A DNA stretch of 64,000 nucleotides from Zhengitettix transpicula (GCA_037074705.1 CM073595.1:68248139-68312138), one strand, 5' to 3'. Shown: positions 11,775 through 23,600, counted from the stretch's first letter. A program made the numbers and translations. Notes: generated from the letters alone by a model not told the origin.

Positions 11775-13174
11775 TGGCTATTTTGTTGACGATTCTAATT
11801 CACTAATATTACCTATGCACAACCCGCCTTGTATTGTCTAGTTTCTCTATCAAAATGTAATATGGAACGACGTCTATGATGATAGCATCTATTTTCCCAC
11901 CTTTGTCTATTTCGTCGGATAGTTCTTGAAATAAGGTGATCATTGTTGACTACCTCACGAAAAATCTTGCCTAAATCCATGTTGGCCTGCGTTACGCTAC
12001 CTGGACGACAAAGTTAAGTGCTCTGGATGGTTTCAAGCCTGAAAACGATTCAAAACTCTATCCAAGACGCAGTTTTTACATTTCTCACAGGAAAAAATGG
12101 AATTTGAGCGGTGGACAATAGAGAATAGCAAAAGTAGGCATTCCTACGACTTGTTTATCAATATGTATTAGTTTTTACACAAGTAAGTGGGCATTTCATG
12201 ACCAAGCTAAACAGTAATTTTAAAAAATGCGTATATTAGATCAATATAGAGGACAAGTGTTACTAGGAAAGGAATAAATTATTACATTTTCCGCTGTTAA
12301 ATGTTGAAAAGTAGTTTAGAATCAATGCTATCTCATATTTTACAAGACTTCTCGTTCTACAGAACCTGAAGTTCGTTCTGGTTTACTCCGCATCGACGGA
12401 CGAACAATCCGAGTCCAATAAGCCATGACTAAAATCGATTACTTCGAAGCACCGAGTCGTTGGAAGGTGCCGATAGGGAATTAGGCGAAATGTAAAGATA
12501 CAATCTCTGATACTGCCAGAGATATAAATAGTTTGGCTCATTACCACACAATGGTCAGTGAGCCTGGTGGATATTAAATCTATATTTGAAATGAGGTCAG
12601 CTACCTGCTCGGTGACTTTTATGTCGTCTGCCAAAGATCTGACAAATCACGCACCGTGAAAGCAGCAGGCCGAATCTGCGCTCGCATGTCACAAAAAAAA
12701 ACTACCAGCGAACTTCTTTGTGCGTAAGTCTATATTTAATATTCGTTTCGCCGGATTTAATTTAATTCATATATTTGTAATGGATCAGAGTTGATTATTT
12801 TCTTTAACCGACCAAGTTACGCAAATTCGGAAAAAACGAGGAAACAACTGCAAACACTTTATAGTATATTCGGTTAGAATAACCGAAAGCTCCTGACGGA
12901 CTATTTTAAAATCCTGACAATTTAATGTAATTTACATTGAAATAAAAATTTTATATGTGACTGTGTTAAAAAAGGGTTTTATCATTTATAATATATATTT
13001 ATATTTAAGTTTGCGTTCTGTTTCTAATAATTTAATAAAAATATTTCACCTATTACAATTTTGTATTTAATAATTTTTCATATAATTTATATTTGTCTTG
13101 CTCTAATTATAATTAAAGTTGAGACATTCCACTTTGAATTTGCTATAAAATCATTATTTTGATTTGAACTGATT
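11775..13174. other. Non-coding DNA with one coding-like minus frame
   Basis: An 83-codon minus-strand frame at 12383-12634 has balanced codon use but starts at TTG, has no splice context I trust and matches nothing I know. The rest is AT-rich. Confidence 0.4.
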
Positions 13175-14105
13175 TATTTTATTCCATTAGTCCTCGTATG
13201 AGGAAATAGGATACGTCATTACATAAAATTACAACATAATTATTGGATGCTACAATTATAAACAATTAGAAGTTAACATAAAAATCGGGAACACAAATTT
13301 CTCTGTGCTACATAAGTAAAAGAACTATATAGTAATAATAATAAAAATAATAATTCTTTAACGTTACTATTTACAGTACAAAAAAAATTCTATACGCACT
13401 AGGTAAAAAATTAATGTTTAGAGAATTAACAATCATAAAATATGGAATCACAGAAGAATAATCACAAAACCTGACACATGCACACTAGGAGAAAACACAA
13501 ACGACCTCAAGACACTTCACGAAACAGAACGACGAGGAATCTGCAAACTCCAGGTCATATATGAAGTAAAGAAACAACAGAGCAGAAAAGACCAACATGT
13601 TATAAAATAAGTAGTTTTATGAACAACACGTTAAATACTTTTGCAGTAGAAACAAAAAAAATTAATTATTAGGGTAACGACGAAGAAACTCCTACACTGA
13701 TTAAGACACCGGCGCCTTTCGTTAGAATCCCAAAACTGTAGTTATTATTTTTCGTTACATCTGAAGGAAGACTATTGTATAAAACTATCCATGAATGGTG
13801 AATGCTTCACTGGTACAGAGCAAATTTCTTAGAACTGAGCGATTTCTAGTCTCATAATCGTGAGACTCGTCATTCGTTTGAATAAGGTTCATGTTCCGCT
13901 TAACGAATTTTAAAATTTCGTGAAAAAAAAACAGCGGGAAGAGTTAATATTCGCAAAGTTTTGAAAAACGGTTTACAACTAGGTTTATTATCCGTATTAA
14001 GAAAGTATTCTAATGGCACGCTTTTGCAACTTTAATAATTAAATGCTCCTGGAGCAATCGCCCCAATTTGCAATGACATAACATGAAAATACGCGAAATA
14101 AATTT
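13175..14105 (-). mobile_element. Non-LTR retrotransposon, 3' portion
   Basis: This covers the C-terminal coding remnant (13690-14105) and a 3' untranslated region ending near 13178. On the minus strand the 3' end reads CCTATTTCCTCATACGAGG and then an A/T-rich tail containing AATAAAATAAAT. The same end motif terminates the related minus-strand copy at 54168, which fixes the boundary. The element is 5' truncated, as is usual for target-primed insertions. Confidence 0.82.
13690..14105 (-). pseudogene. C-terminal domain of a non-LTR (jockey/CR1-like) RT
   Basis: The blocks in order on the minus strand are: NWGDCSRSI; KLQKRAIRILS; the SCKPFF and FQNFANIN region; EILKFVKRN; HDYETRNRS; and VLYNSLPSDV. 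This is the conserved tail of jockey and CR1-type ORF2 proteins (..WG.S.., QKRAIRII, N.Y.TR, LYN.LP). Frameshifts separate several blocks and stops interrupt others, including one between HDYETRNRS and VLYNSLP. No palm domain remains here. The family-level call is firm; the clade is inferred. Confidence 0.85.
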
Positions 14106-14618
14106 ATATTTATTTTATGAAACATTTGACTGATTTCCGTTTTGACTTTACTGTATCAAAAAAATGTTTCTTCGCCAATAGTTTCGAGTGATACCTGTCA
14201 TTCACTACGAATTTGCGAAGTGTTAAGCTCTAATTATAACTGCGTCGAAGGCTGTTCGCTATTAGGGCCTTCCTCAACGGCCGCGTGTAATAGTAATTAG
14301 CGTGGCTAACTGTAAACAATGTGTTGGCGCTTTCTCCCAGCTGTTGACAAAGTTGGAGAGTTCCCAGCAACCAGCGACCATCGCCTTTGATGATCGTATC
14401 AGAAAGCGCCACTGCCAGTAAATTATGTCGTTCCTCTCCTAATGAAAATGTTTGTTTAGCGACACGCCAAAGGGTTTGTGTAGCCGTGCCAAAGACGAGA
14501 CAAAGGGCACCCTGCAGTCTGCCACCGTCTACGCTTAAAACCAATTCTCATAAATATTCTCATTATAAGTGGCAGCCGTTTATATATTCCAAAAGTTCAA
14601 TTACTAAACGAGGTTTTC
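14106..14618. other. Non-coding DNA with a GC-richer patch
   Basis: Positions 14230-14560 are GC-richer and hold a 104-codon minus-strand frame overlapping a plus-strand frame. I recognise neither. They could be a relic of a processed transcript or another transposon. Confidence 0.4.
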
Positions 14619-15156
14619 ATTGAAATGGGAGTTGCCCAATGTGGATCACCCTCATGTAGCCTGTTGCCCTAAAAAAAAAAAAAATCCTTGAAATGGGGGT
14701 GAGTGAGGGAGAGAGCTCTGGCGGAAGAGGAACCTCGGCCTGTTTCAGAGAGGTGTATGTCCCGGGGTCACAGACCTTGGGCATACGGTAAGAGTTGTCC
14801 GCTATTCCCATTGGAATAGTCGGCCAGCTGCCTCCTAAACTGGTCGAGGCACGGAGAAGGGAATGCTGCGTCCCCACAGCAAACACCTCTCCCACTATCG
14901 GAAGGGCGTGGGACAAGTACCCAATGCCCGACCTACCTGATGCAGGTTTTTCTAGGGTTTTCCCTGCATTTCTTTAGGCGAATGCCGGGTAGGATCTTTA
15001 AAATATAGCCCGGGGGCCATAGTTAACCCTTGGCTACCTTCCTCTACCCTTCCGCATCCCGCCTTTCAAATCCCTTCCTATGCTATTAAAGGGGAGCTGC
15101 CCAACGTGGATTACCCTCATGTAGCCTGTTGCCCTAAATGAAAAAATCCTTGAAAT
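14619..15156 (+). repeat. GC-richer unit flanked by long direct repeats
   Basis: A 66-70-bp segment (14627-14695) containing gtggatcaccctcatgtag and cctgttgccctaaa recurs in direct orientation at 15091-15156, 464 bp away. The intervening DNA contains gggttttccctgcatttct and aggcgaatgccgggtagga. I recall similar strings as a common arthropod repeat, but cannot check this. Two readings fit: 1.15 units of a 464-bp tandem satellite, or a small element with LTR-like ends. Each repeat carries an A-rich stretch (14 A in the first) followed by tccttgaaatg. ORFs inside are not supported. Confidence 0.85.
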
Positions 15157-18100
15157 GAAAACGTAGAAGAAAGTAAATGTTTCTGAGGAAAGAGAGGAAG
15201 AGATTAAACTGTAACTTTTCGATAGATGTGAATATAAATTAACCTGGCACGATTATCATAGATATAAAAGTGTGAAACATCGTTAATATATGTAAAAATG
15301 TCAGAAAAATTGATATTGTGTTACTTATGAAATAGTTTTCAATATATTATAATAATTTTTAAAATATATTTTTATTTATTATTTTATAGTCTTAATTAAA
15401 TTTCGTGATTTCTCATATAAAGTACTGGAAAAACAAAATTTTAATTTTTAAAAGACCGAATTTCCTTTATCAAACCCATAGTAATTCCTTAAAATGTCTG
15501 CAGTATTCATTTTAGTTTTATCTCCAGAAACGTTTTTTAGTTTTCAAGTCTTTGATACAGAAATTTCAGTTTCTCATATAATTTAATTGTATTTCTCGGA
15601 AATTATAATTGTAAAAATTCTTGTCTGTCGTTTGGAAGGTCAGAACGTTTTTACTGGCCTCGCAATAATTTTTCAAAATATGCTTAATGTGATCAGGAAA
15701 TATTCAAAGACTATTCCGTAAGATATGCTTTAGAAACTTCCTCGTATTAGGCAAATCTGGGACTCCTGATTTAGACACCTCTTTCGGCAGACAGACGAAT
15801 CCTCTTTGTATACTTTGCGGCCTTAGTTTTGTAAGTGGAACGATTATTCATTATGCATGTGTGTGGCCTGATTGCCAGATACGTCAGTACGTTCATGACC
15901 GAGTCGCGATTGTCTCACTATAAAACACAGTAATGAACTTGAAAATAATTAGTATATTTCGTATAAATAAAAGAAGTATACTGAAATAATTTCATTTGTT
16001 ATCTCACAGGACTTAGCATATCAGAAAAATGAAAATTGTACTTTACTTGTGTTCTGAACATCTTAAGATGTAAATTCCTCGACAGTCCACCTACGCATTG
16101 CGGAAACTGGACTAAACGGTTTACAGGAATTTTTCGATACTTGTATTTAGTTAAATAGTGGATGCATATAAAATCAGGAAACGACAGGATGATAATGAAT
16201 TGCCTTGTTGCAGTATTCAGAGCAGTTATCACGGAGACATCACGGAAGCGTGAAGTCGAAGCTTCGTATAATCGCCGACGCCATCAACAGCTGTCAAAGA
16301 CGACGACGACGACCGTAGACACAACCCCCAGAAATCAATAAATTGTGTGAAACAAAGTTATAAAATATGTCTTATTTTTACTTTGTTTAATGAATTGTCC
16401 TCCAAAAAAATTCTTACTAGTATTATGCTATATTAAATTCCAAGCTAAGTATCATAAATACAGAAAAATCGATTAATTTATATTACAGTACAAATCTGGA
16501 GAAAAACGGTTGCTGCAATTTAATTCTCCATTACATTACAAATTTTTAGTGAACAATTATGTTGTTTTTAAGTAGCTGTAACTTTATTTAGTGGTTACGG
16601 GCGGTATCCGTAGCCTCGCGTTCTGTATGTCATTTGAGAACATGAGTAATAATTAGTAACAGACGTAAAGAAAATATTTCATTCGTAATACCCTCGTTGG
16701 TCTCAAATAATCTGTAACATGGATTTGATTGCGCAATGGGCATAGTGCATTATAAGCTATTTTCACTTAATATAACCTTCATATTGAAGGCCATCCAGTT
16801 ATCGTTGCAAACTGCGGCACGAAATTATTCTAATTATATAGTTTTCTAGCTGTTCTTCTTGCAGCTGTCACAATTTAAAGAATATAAATTTGGTCATGCA
16901 TTATTCGATTATTCTATATTAATTGTATGTTTTCTGATATATTTTTATAGTGAAATTGTTAATAGAATTATTTGTAAATTATGTATAGGTTTTTTTTACT
17001 GAGTTCCTTTAAATATATTTTAATGAATATTTCAATTTGTAAATAATTTAGTATTCCTTACTACTCGTACATTAATTAGCAGTTCAAGGGTGACCATCAC
17101 AATTCTATTATTTGAGTAGGAAGTGAAATTTCGTTGTTTGTAATTTCACGCCGTGGATTTAAATGTATGTGATGTACATACTCTTTGAAACAAGTAACGG
17201 GGTTCGCGAAGTTATCATTATTCCTAATTTATTTAAAATATTTGAGTAGTATACGATGCGAATAGTTTTGTTATAATAAATAATCTGTTGAATTGGACGA
17301 ACAGTTGAAATGTTAAGTAGGTTTTGGGAATTGATTTATTATTAAATGTCACAGAAGCCACGTGCAAAACAAATAGTAAAATGTGCGGCCATGGGGAAAC
17401 AATAGATGTAAAAAATGTTAGATGCTTTGGTAGCATTCAAACAGTGAAGATCGGTTTAAAAATTTATCAAGCAAGAAGACCTGTGTCTGACATGTGGAAT
17501 TGAACAATCAGTTGAAGTATAATTTGCAGCATTGACAACCAACATAAATATTTAACGTGCTGAATTTAATTACTTTAATATTTAAAGAAATTTAAATTGT
17601 TTATTTATTTATTTAATACATGATATATTTAAAGTTAAATAATTGTCGTTGGTAAAAGTTTATTTAGACTATTATTCTCAACAAAAGCACTGGCCATTAT
17701 CAAATTTTGTATTATAGATATTATAAAATGTTATATTTATTGATTACTTGTAATAAATATTTTTTTCTTATTTCATGATGAATCAAATCACTTATCTGAA
17801 GAGGTGAAAATAGTGCATTTGTTCTCGTGCGTTATTTTGTTCCTTTTATTTGAAGATGCATTTACCTGTCCGTCTGAAGATTCTATTTTAAAAAATATTC
17901 ATAACATACTCTGAAATAAATACATTAAATTTTTCATTATGTATATATTTTCTCATTTTTGTATTTGTCGTATTTGTGTATATTAATGTTGTGTCTTGAT
18001 ATTTACGATACATTAGTTCTTGAGGCATGCAGACAAGAGCGATTGATTTGCGCGGGGCATCGGCATTTGGTTCCGGTATGTACCGTGAATAGCATTCACG

Positions 18101-18409
18101 ACTTCAACTTGCCGTCTCAGGAATGGAGTGATATGCCTAAACGCGTATTCCAATAATGACTTTAAGTGGCAGAGATGTTCCCATTGCTGTTTACAGCCTG
18201 TTTTGCTGTACTGCAAGGCGGCAAGCACGTGGCCTTGTTTGATGTTTTATTGCGAGCTTATAATCTGCTTGCAAACGAAACGAAACGAAGGAGTTCTACA
18301 ACAAGCTGAAACCGGTTCCAAGTGCCGTAAATAACCTGCTAAAAATTATTTATAAACGTACCGTCATTACGTGTGTTACTCACATGTCGAACTGGTTGAC
18401 GTCATAATG
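15157..18409. other. Mostly AT-rich non-coding DNA
   Basis: A GC-richer patch lies at 18000-18330 with overlapping short frames on both strands, none recognised. A short (gac)n run lies near 16302. I see nothing else. Confidence 0.5.
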
Positions 18410-18640
18410 GACGTTCGCGTGATTTTTATTTAACGCCCCTCCACCCCGTCCCTTATTGGTGGGTAAGGCTTTGAAATTATACAATAATGTCTGGATAGAA
18501 CTATTAATCACATATACCCAGAAAATAATATCGGCCGTTTTAGCATGTTTTTAAATTTCACCCTCGTCACCCCTTGGAAGTTCCTAACACTTCGAAAACT
18601 CGACAGAAATAATTCGTTTCTGCACGAGTTCCATTAAACA
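18410..18640 (+). mobile_element. Modular dispersed repeat, copy B (partial)
   Basis: The head block is missing. The acgcccctccacccc, ttgaaattatac and tcggccgttttagcatgtt blocks are present, followed by ccttggaagttcctaac and cttcgaaaactcgac, which match the 3' blocks of the copy at 51690-52354. Confidence 0.85.
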
Positions 18641-19038
18641 CTGGTGGAAAGTATTGCAAAATAAACACTCGAACATGAAAGGACGATCGGACGCCAGATA
18701 CATAAGTAATATTCAATAGTATTTGGTAGTTTAATTATTTCCCGTTTATGAATCTCGTCTCTCACACAAAAGAAACAATATGACAATTTATTACCTATTT
18801 ATATTACGGAATCTAGCTTCAGTACCTAATAACAGTAAAATGGATATTATCGGTGTTTTTGTGATGCGGGTACCTGCCTCCGTCTCTCCACACCTGTTTT
18901 CCCCTTCCATGCATGCACGAGTACGAGTATTCTAACTTCATTGTCCTTGCGCATACATTCTTAAAAGCGACAACATCATTCGTTAAACACAATGAAGTTT
19001 CCAGTTCTGTGGTCTGGAAACTAAGGTTTATTTATTCT
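18641..19038. other. Non-coding DNA
   Basis: AT-rich with no supported feature. Confidence 0.5.
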
Positions 19039-19382
19039 ACTAACTGGGTGCTTGGCGTTGCCCGGGTTGTCTAGCCGAAAGGGGTTGAAATTATACACAA
19101 ACAACATCCGTAGAAATATTATCAATCTAATTAACCATGAACAATATTTGTTGAACGCAAATATCGGCCGTGTTTGTATGTTTCAAAATTTCCACTCCCA
19201 CCCCTGGGGATTAAATAGCAAGTTGAATGTCACAATTAAATTCAGCCACATCCATAACCCTGGATTTTACTCCATTCTCGGTTGTATTCGAGTTATTTTC
19301 TTGTAACGCCCCTCCACCCCAAAATCTAAGGGTGATCCTTTCCCGTGCTGTATGGGGTTAAAATTATACACAGATAAAGTAA
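19039..19382 (+). mobile_element. Modular dispersed repeat, copy C (rearranged)
   Basis: The head (gggtgcttggcgttgcccgg) is followed directly by the gggttgaaattatacac and tcggccgtgtttgtatgtt blocks. After these come cataaccctggattttactc, tgtaacgcccctccacccc and a second gggttaaaattatacacag. The ttaaaattatacac block therefore occurs twice, and block order differs from copy A. Confidence 0.9.
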
Positions 19383-19624
19383 TACGTAATGGGAAATTTT
19401 AAATCAACTTTTTTAATTATGTTTTAAATAGAAGCAATTCAGACAGACAGGTCAAGTCAGATATAACAGAAGAAATCATTTGCAAGTATTACATTTCCTT
19501 AAGTATTTAATACAGCATTACATAGGGCCACTATTTTATAGCGAATAGTAGTTCACTTCAAGTGTTTGCGAACAAATCAACAAATTAATTTATTAATATT
19601 TATTTTCACGTCCGTAATTCAAAA
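19383..19624. other. AT-rich spacer
   Basis: No feature seen. Confidence 0.5.
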
Positions 19625-19878
19625 ATAACATATTATTAAGGACCATAAACAGACATATTTTTATGGTTTACAGATGAATCTGTAAAGTTGTGCTGTTAAA
19701 TATAAGATTTTGTGACTAATAACAAATATTTTTGGAATTATTAAGATATATATTATAAACATATTTTTATATTTCTAGAACCTGCTTTATTAATAGTGTA
19801 ATTTTATATTTAATAGCACAACGTAAAGTTACGGATTCATCTGTAAACAGCCGCTTATGGTCGTTAATTATATCTTAT
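19625..19878 (+). mobile_element. Foldback MITE with about 90-bp inverted arms
   Basis: The left arm (about 19625-19720) and right arm (about 19785-19878) are imperfect reverse complements. Both contain, read inward, TTAAnGACCATAA, TTTACAGATGAATC, GTTGTGCT-TTAAATAT and GACTAATAA-like blocks. A TTAA sits at the same place in each arm (19636-19639 and 19864-19867), but similarity continues outside it (AATAA-ATAT), so I cannot say whether TTAA is the target duplication. The interior is short and AT-rich with no coding capacity. Partial relatives lie at 20384-20480 and 40566-40640. Confidence 0.88.
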
Positions 19879-20383
19879 TAAGTTCATTATATGATTAATA
19901 AATACCACACAATAGGATAATTTTACATTTTTTAAAATTAAAATTCTACTATTATTTGCGGTTCTTAAATCCGTTAGCAAGCTGTTAAATTATTGTCTTT
20001 ATTCCGTAATACTGAATATTAGAGTCGTAAGTTTTCGGACTGTCTGTGTAAAGTTACATATTCCAGACAATCTCGATTATTCAAAAATAGATGTTGATTA
20101 CATTTAACATATTTTAAGGTTCCCAAAATTTATGAGCTAGGTAAAGTCAGTATTTCAAGTTTTCATTTTTAAAAATAAAAGAGGTTGACTACAATTTCCT
20201 TGAAAACCTACTCGCTCGGTTTTTTTATCTTGCAAATTTATAAGTAACAAGGAAAATACCCTGTATTACAATGCCCTAATACAATACGGAGGAAAAATAA
20301 GTAAATTAATGTCTCATTGCCATGCATGATCGCTTTATAGATGTGCAACACTGACAATTGTTATTATAAATACAGAAATATAG
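19879..20383. other. AT-rich non-coding DNA
   Basis: No feature seen. Confidence 0.5.
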
Positions 20384-20480
20384 AACAATAAGATATATTT
20401 AATCACCAATAAGAGATTTTTTGTAACTAAAAAATTATTAGTCAAAAAATTTAACTTAATAGCACAACAACGTTAATGTA
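20384..20480 (-). mobile_element. Partial copy of the foldback MITE family
   Basis: The minus strand carries GTTGTGCTATTAAG, then TTTTTTGACTAATAA, then an end resembling the AATAAGATATA terminus of the 19.6-kb element. Only one arm is evident. Next to it lies a hammerhead-like motif (20468-20501). Confidence 0.7.
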
Positions 20481-20501
20481 AATATTTATACCCTCTTCAG
20501 G
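20468..20501 (-). ncRNA. Degenerate hammerhead-like motif joined to the MITE family
   Basis: The minus strand reads CCTGAAGAGGGTATAAAT, then 8 bases, then TTAACGTTG. The CTGANGA box is intact; the GAAA box has become TTAA. It aligns over its whole length with the plus-strand motif at 24559-24591, where the second box is intact. Confidence 0.4.
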
Positions 20502-21785
20502 CCGTGTTTGTAGATGTTATCAACTATTCCTAAATCTGGCTATGAATATTGCACAAAGAGAATCAGGAATCATGAAATCGTAATGTCGTCACTATCCAAA
20601 AATTAGAAGAAAACGTGATTGTTGACATTTTCGACATCGAACAAAAGTAATTAAAACGTAATTTATGAGATAGGTTACATATTTAAACAACTGTAAATCC
20701 ACTCAATTCACATAATGATTCATTAAAATTAAACAATACATTATTATTTTAACTTATGGTATAATTTGTTTTTTAATTAATTTGTATAAATTTGTAATTA
20801 TTAACTTGATTTGAAAACAAACGTAATAATAAAATATTATTGAAATAAAGAAGATATGAAAAATATGAAGTATTAATATAATAATACCGGTGATTGTGTC
20901 ATGTTTATGTCATTATCAGCTTTAGAACAAATAGCTTCTCACATTATGCCCATTTAATCCGTCACGTATGTCAGTTAATAAAGAAGTAAGTCCCGGGAAA
21001 GGGTTTTTATACAAATTATTAATTGCAACATGCATCATGTCTTGTTACTGTTTGGGTTCTTTAAGCCGTTTAAGTTCTCATTAAAAAAAACATCTTTCCG
21101 CCATTCTAAATATTTAAAATTTATATAAGAAAACGAGCCGGCGTCACTGTTTCGCTGTTAAGTAAACAATTTTCCGATTCATTGCAGTCTTCTTCTGGTA
21201 GATAAAGATTAGATGACAATGTGAAATATGTTCCATTTTTCGTATTTTTTTTGATTGGGCGGTGAAAATCGTCTACTACGATGACCGATCTGATGGCTCA
21301 TGGCCAATGAGCTGATTCGTCTCAGCCTCAGTTGTATACCAGGGGCATTGACCTTGGATTGCGAGACGAACAGACAGCTACACTAAAGTTGTTTTCTTTA
21401 TTGCATTTTGACCTAAGCGAGTGGTTGCATTACGTTTCTCCCAAAGTTTGTCATGTCGGGTACAGCAAGTGTATTCTATGGAGAAAGTGAGGCAGTAATC
21501 TACAAAATTTGTGGCATGCTTCATTCTAAAATTCATCCCAAAGTGAATTCTTTAAATTCTCGGCGTGAAATAGCGCGGTGGTATGCAATTCGCAAGGCTC
21601 GGAGACGGAATCCGCGATGGTGGAAAACCTTCAACTGCGTCACTCATAACATAGTTAGTTTTCCTCTTAACTATGCCAAATAATGGATCAATATAAGGAC
21701 AGTAAAATAAATTGTATGTTTATAATGTATTTCGTAGGATTAAAATCCTTTAGCACAGTCTCCAGTAATATTTATTTCTCCACAA
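20502..21785. other. Non-coding DNA with a GC-richer patch
   Basis: A GC-richer patch at 21260-21690 contains a 76-codon plus-strand ORF with an ATG (21453-21683) and a basic, Trp-containing segment (ARRRNPRWW). I recognise no family. The rest is AT-rich. Confidence 0.4.
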
Positions 21786-22405
21786 GCTGAGTGGGAGGCG
21801 TTGCCCGGGTATTTATTTAAATTAATCCGGAGTAGGAATTGATTCGACACTAACCTGTTGGTAAACAATTAATTTAAACAGCATCAGTAGCGCCAGTAAC
21901 ATTTACCCATTTACATTCACATCCCCGACCTAACCCCTCGGCATCTAACTCAAAATATACCACGACGATGCCTGATAGTATTCAGGAAACCCCCTACTAA
22001 ATAAAATAAAAGTGTCTCAAAAATCACGATGAATTAAAAAGGTAAAAAATTCTCCCCAACATAATAAAGTCTAAAACTACACAGAGTACCTTAAAGGAGT
22101 AAACAAATACAACCAACTAAATAGAGACCATAATAAACCTCGTACACTAAAAAAATTAAAAAATTCCCCGGTAACTTAAGAGGGTCGAACCTACTCAATT
22201 TTTCAATCACCTCCACGAGGAGGAACATGAAATTTCATCAAGCACCAGGACCAAAGTCAGCAACTCCTATAACCCCGGAATCGACACTAATATCGGTCTT
22301 TTTTGCTTTGTTTATTATGTAACTTCCATCCACCACCACCAGTACAGTAAGGGTGCTTCCCTCCATTTTGGAATTTAAATTAGACACTTTTTACATACAT
22401 ACACA
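21786..22405 (+). mobile_element. Modular dispersed repeat, copy D (long variant)
   Basis: It begins agctgagtgggaggcgttgc, the family head, but continues into a different interior shared with the reverse-orientation copy at 45620-46611. Shared landmarks are the gcctgatagtattcagga region, aaaagtgtctcaaaaatc, the data around taacttaagagggtcgaac and ctcctataaccccggaatcg. After these it returns to common family sequence (ccaccaccaccagtacag with agggtgcttccctcc) and ends with a tacatacatacac tail. Confidence 0.88.
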
Positions 22406-23011
22406 GATTTTATTCCTTAAATTAAAATCAACTTCGAGTTCAATATATATTATATCTGTAATTGTATTGCATCGAATATAATATGGGCGTCAAAATTCTT
22501 CATCATGGGGTAGTGGTGATTATAATAATAGTAGCATCAAAAGAGATACAATCGAAAAACACGACATCCCAGACCTCTGTACTTCAACGAGAGCCACCAT
22601 GGACCTCATAAAATATATCGAGGTAGCAAATCTAAGTGAACAAATATAGAAACCAAACTGAAAATAATTTTAAGAATATTTATGTATGTAAATAATCACT
22701 CTATGTAAACGATATTAAATAACATACGGGTCGCCAATGACCAGAATGTCGACGCGACCATGATAAACGTCAATGAAAAAAAAAATAGTTAAGAGTTGTG
22801 TAATCGTGTATAGTTGCTTATTCTTGATACGTACGGTTATGTTCAAAAAGTTAAGACTATCTTTATTTTAGGGTTAACTGAGTTTAATCTATCACGAAAT
22901 AATAGCTGTTAATATATTTCGTTTATTAACACTTTTCGTTGAATAAAAAGGAACCATATTCTATCAGTCTCAAACCCTCCATTCAAATAGACTTAGATTT
23001 GATACTCGTAA
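22406..23011. other. Non-coding DNA
   Basis: AT-rich with no supported feature. Confidence 0.5.
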
Positions 23012-23128
23012 ATGGTAAATAGATTTCGACACACGGGCTGTTTTCTTCCTCATAAAGGAGGCAAGAGCCTCCGAAAATTTCAAGAATTTCCGCCTGCCCT
23101 TAATGACGAAGCCAAACTTCAATTTCAG
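23012..23128 (+). CDS. Weak candidate exon ending at a strong splice donor
   Basis: An ATG at 23012 opens a frame through the CAG|GTAAGC donor at 23128/23129. Read through, the frame would stop at 23171-23173 (53 codons). The peptide up to the donor (about 39 residues, including GCFLPHKGGKSL and PPALNDEAKLQFQ) is coding-like and hydrophilic but not recognised. A second frame is also open across it. It lies directly upstream of the CpG-rich island at 23230-23600. The donor sequence is the best support; no promoter or downstream acceptor has been identified. Confidence 0.2.
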
Positions 23129-23229
23129 GTAAGCCACCAACTTCCTCTCTTACAATTCCATACCATTATATAGATATATAACATAAAACTATTAAAAGTG
23201 TAGTTGCATATAAGGCATATAAGGCGTAA

Positions 23230-23600
23230 CACTGATCAGAATCGGATCCAGCGCCCCCGAGACACTTAACGACGACGTAAAAGATGTAATTAGTAGTTGT
23301 GAGTCAGGTTTGAGGATCACGGCCGTAGCTGGAAGCAGGTCCTGGTCCAGAAGCCGAGTATCTTCGAATGTGCTATAACACAGTGTGTCCCGACGCGTTC
23401 GATTGCGTCACACCTTGTCTGCACTTGTTTGGTAACCGGTTAGTCGCGATGACCTAACTCTTGCACTCTCTTGCACATGGATCTCAGCGGCTACATTTCA
23501 AAAATTGCCTCACGGGAAAGGCAGCGGCGATCAACGTGTGCTTTGACGTCATTGTCGTCAACATTGAATCTTAAAAAACCTATACAACTTCCCCGTGCCT
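23230..23600. promoter_or_regulatory. CpG-rich non-coding island with CRE and Grainyhead-type palindromes
   Basis: GC- and CpG-richer than its flanks, yet with no long open frame on either strand. It contains a perfect TGACGTCA palindrome (23544-23551), the consensus CRE/ATF site, and AACCGGTT (23434-23441, inside the 10-bp palindrome TAACCGGTTA), the consensus Grainyhead/CP2 site. Such composition in an AT-rich insect genome suggests a promoter or enhancer, or the edge of an unrecognised GC-rich repeat. Confidence 0.35.

Noticed and set aside
14230..14544. 104-codon minus-strand ORF in a GC-richer patch
   Set aside because: Looks coding by composition, but an overlapping plus-strand frame is equally open and neither matches anything I know.
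14617..14916. 99-codon minus-strand ORF
   Set aside because: Lies within the direct-repeat unit at 14.6-15.15 kb and includes translation of its A run (FFFF).
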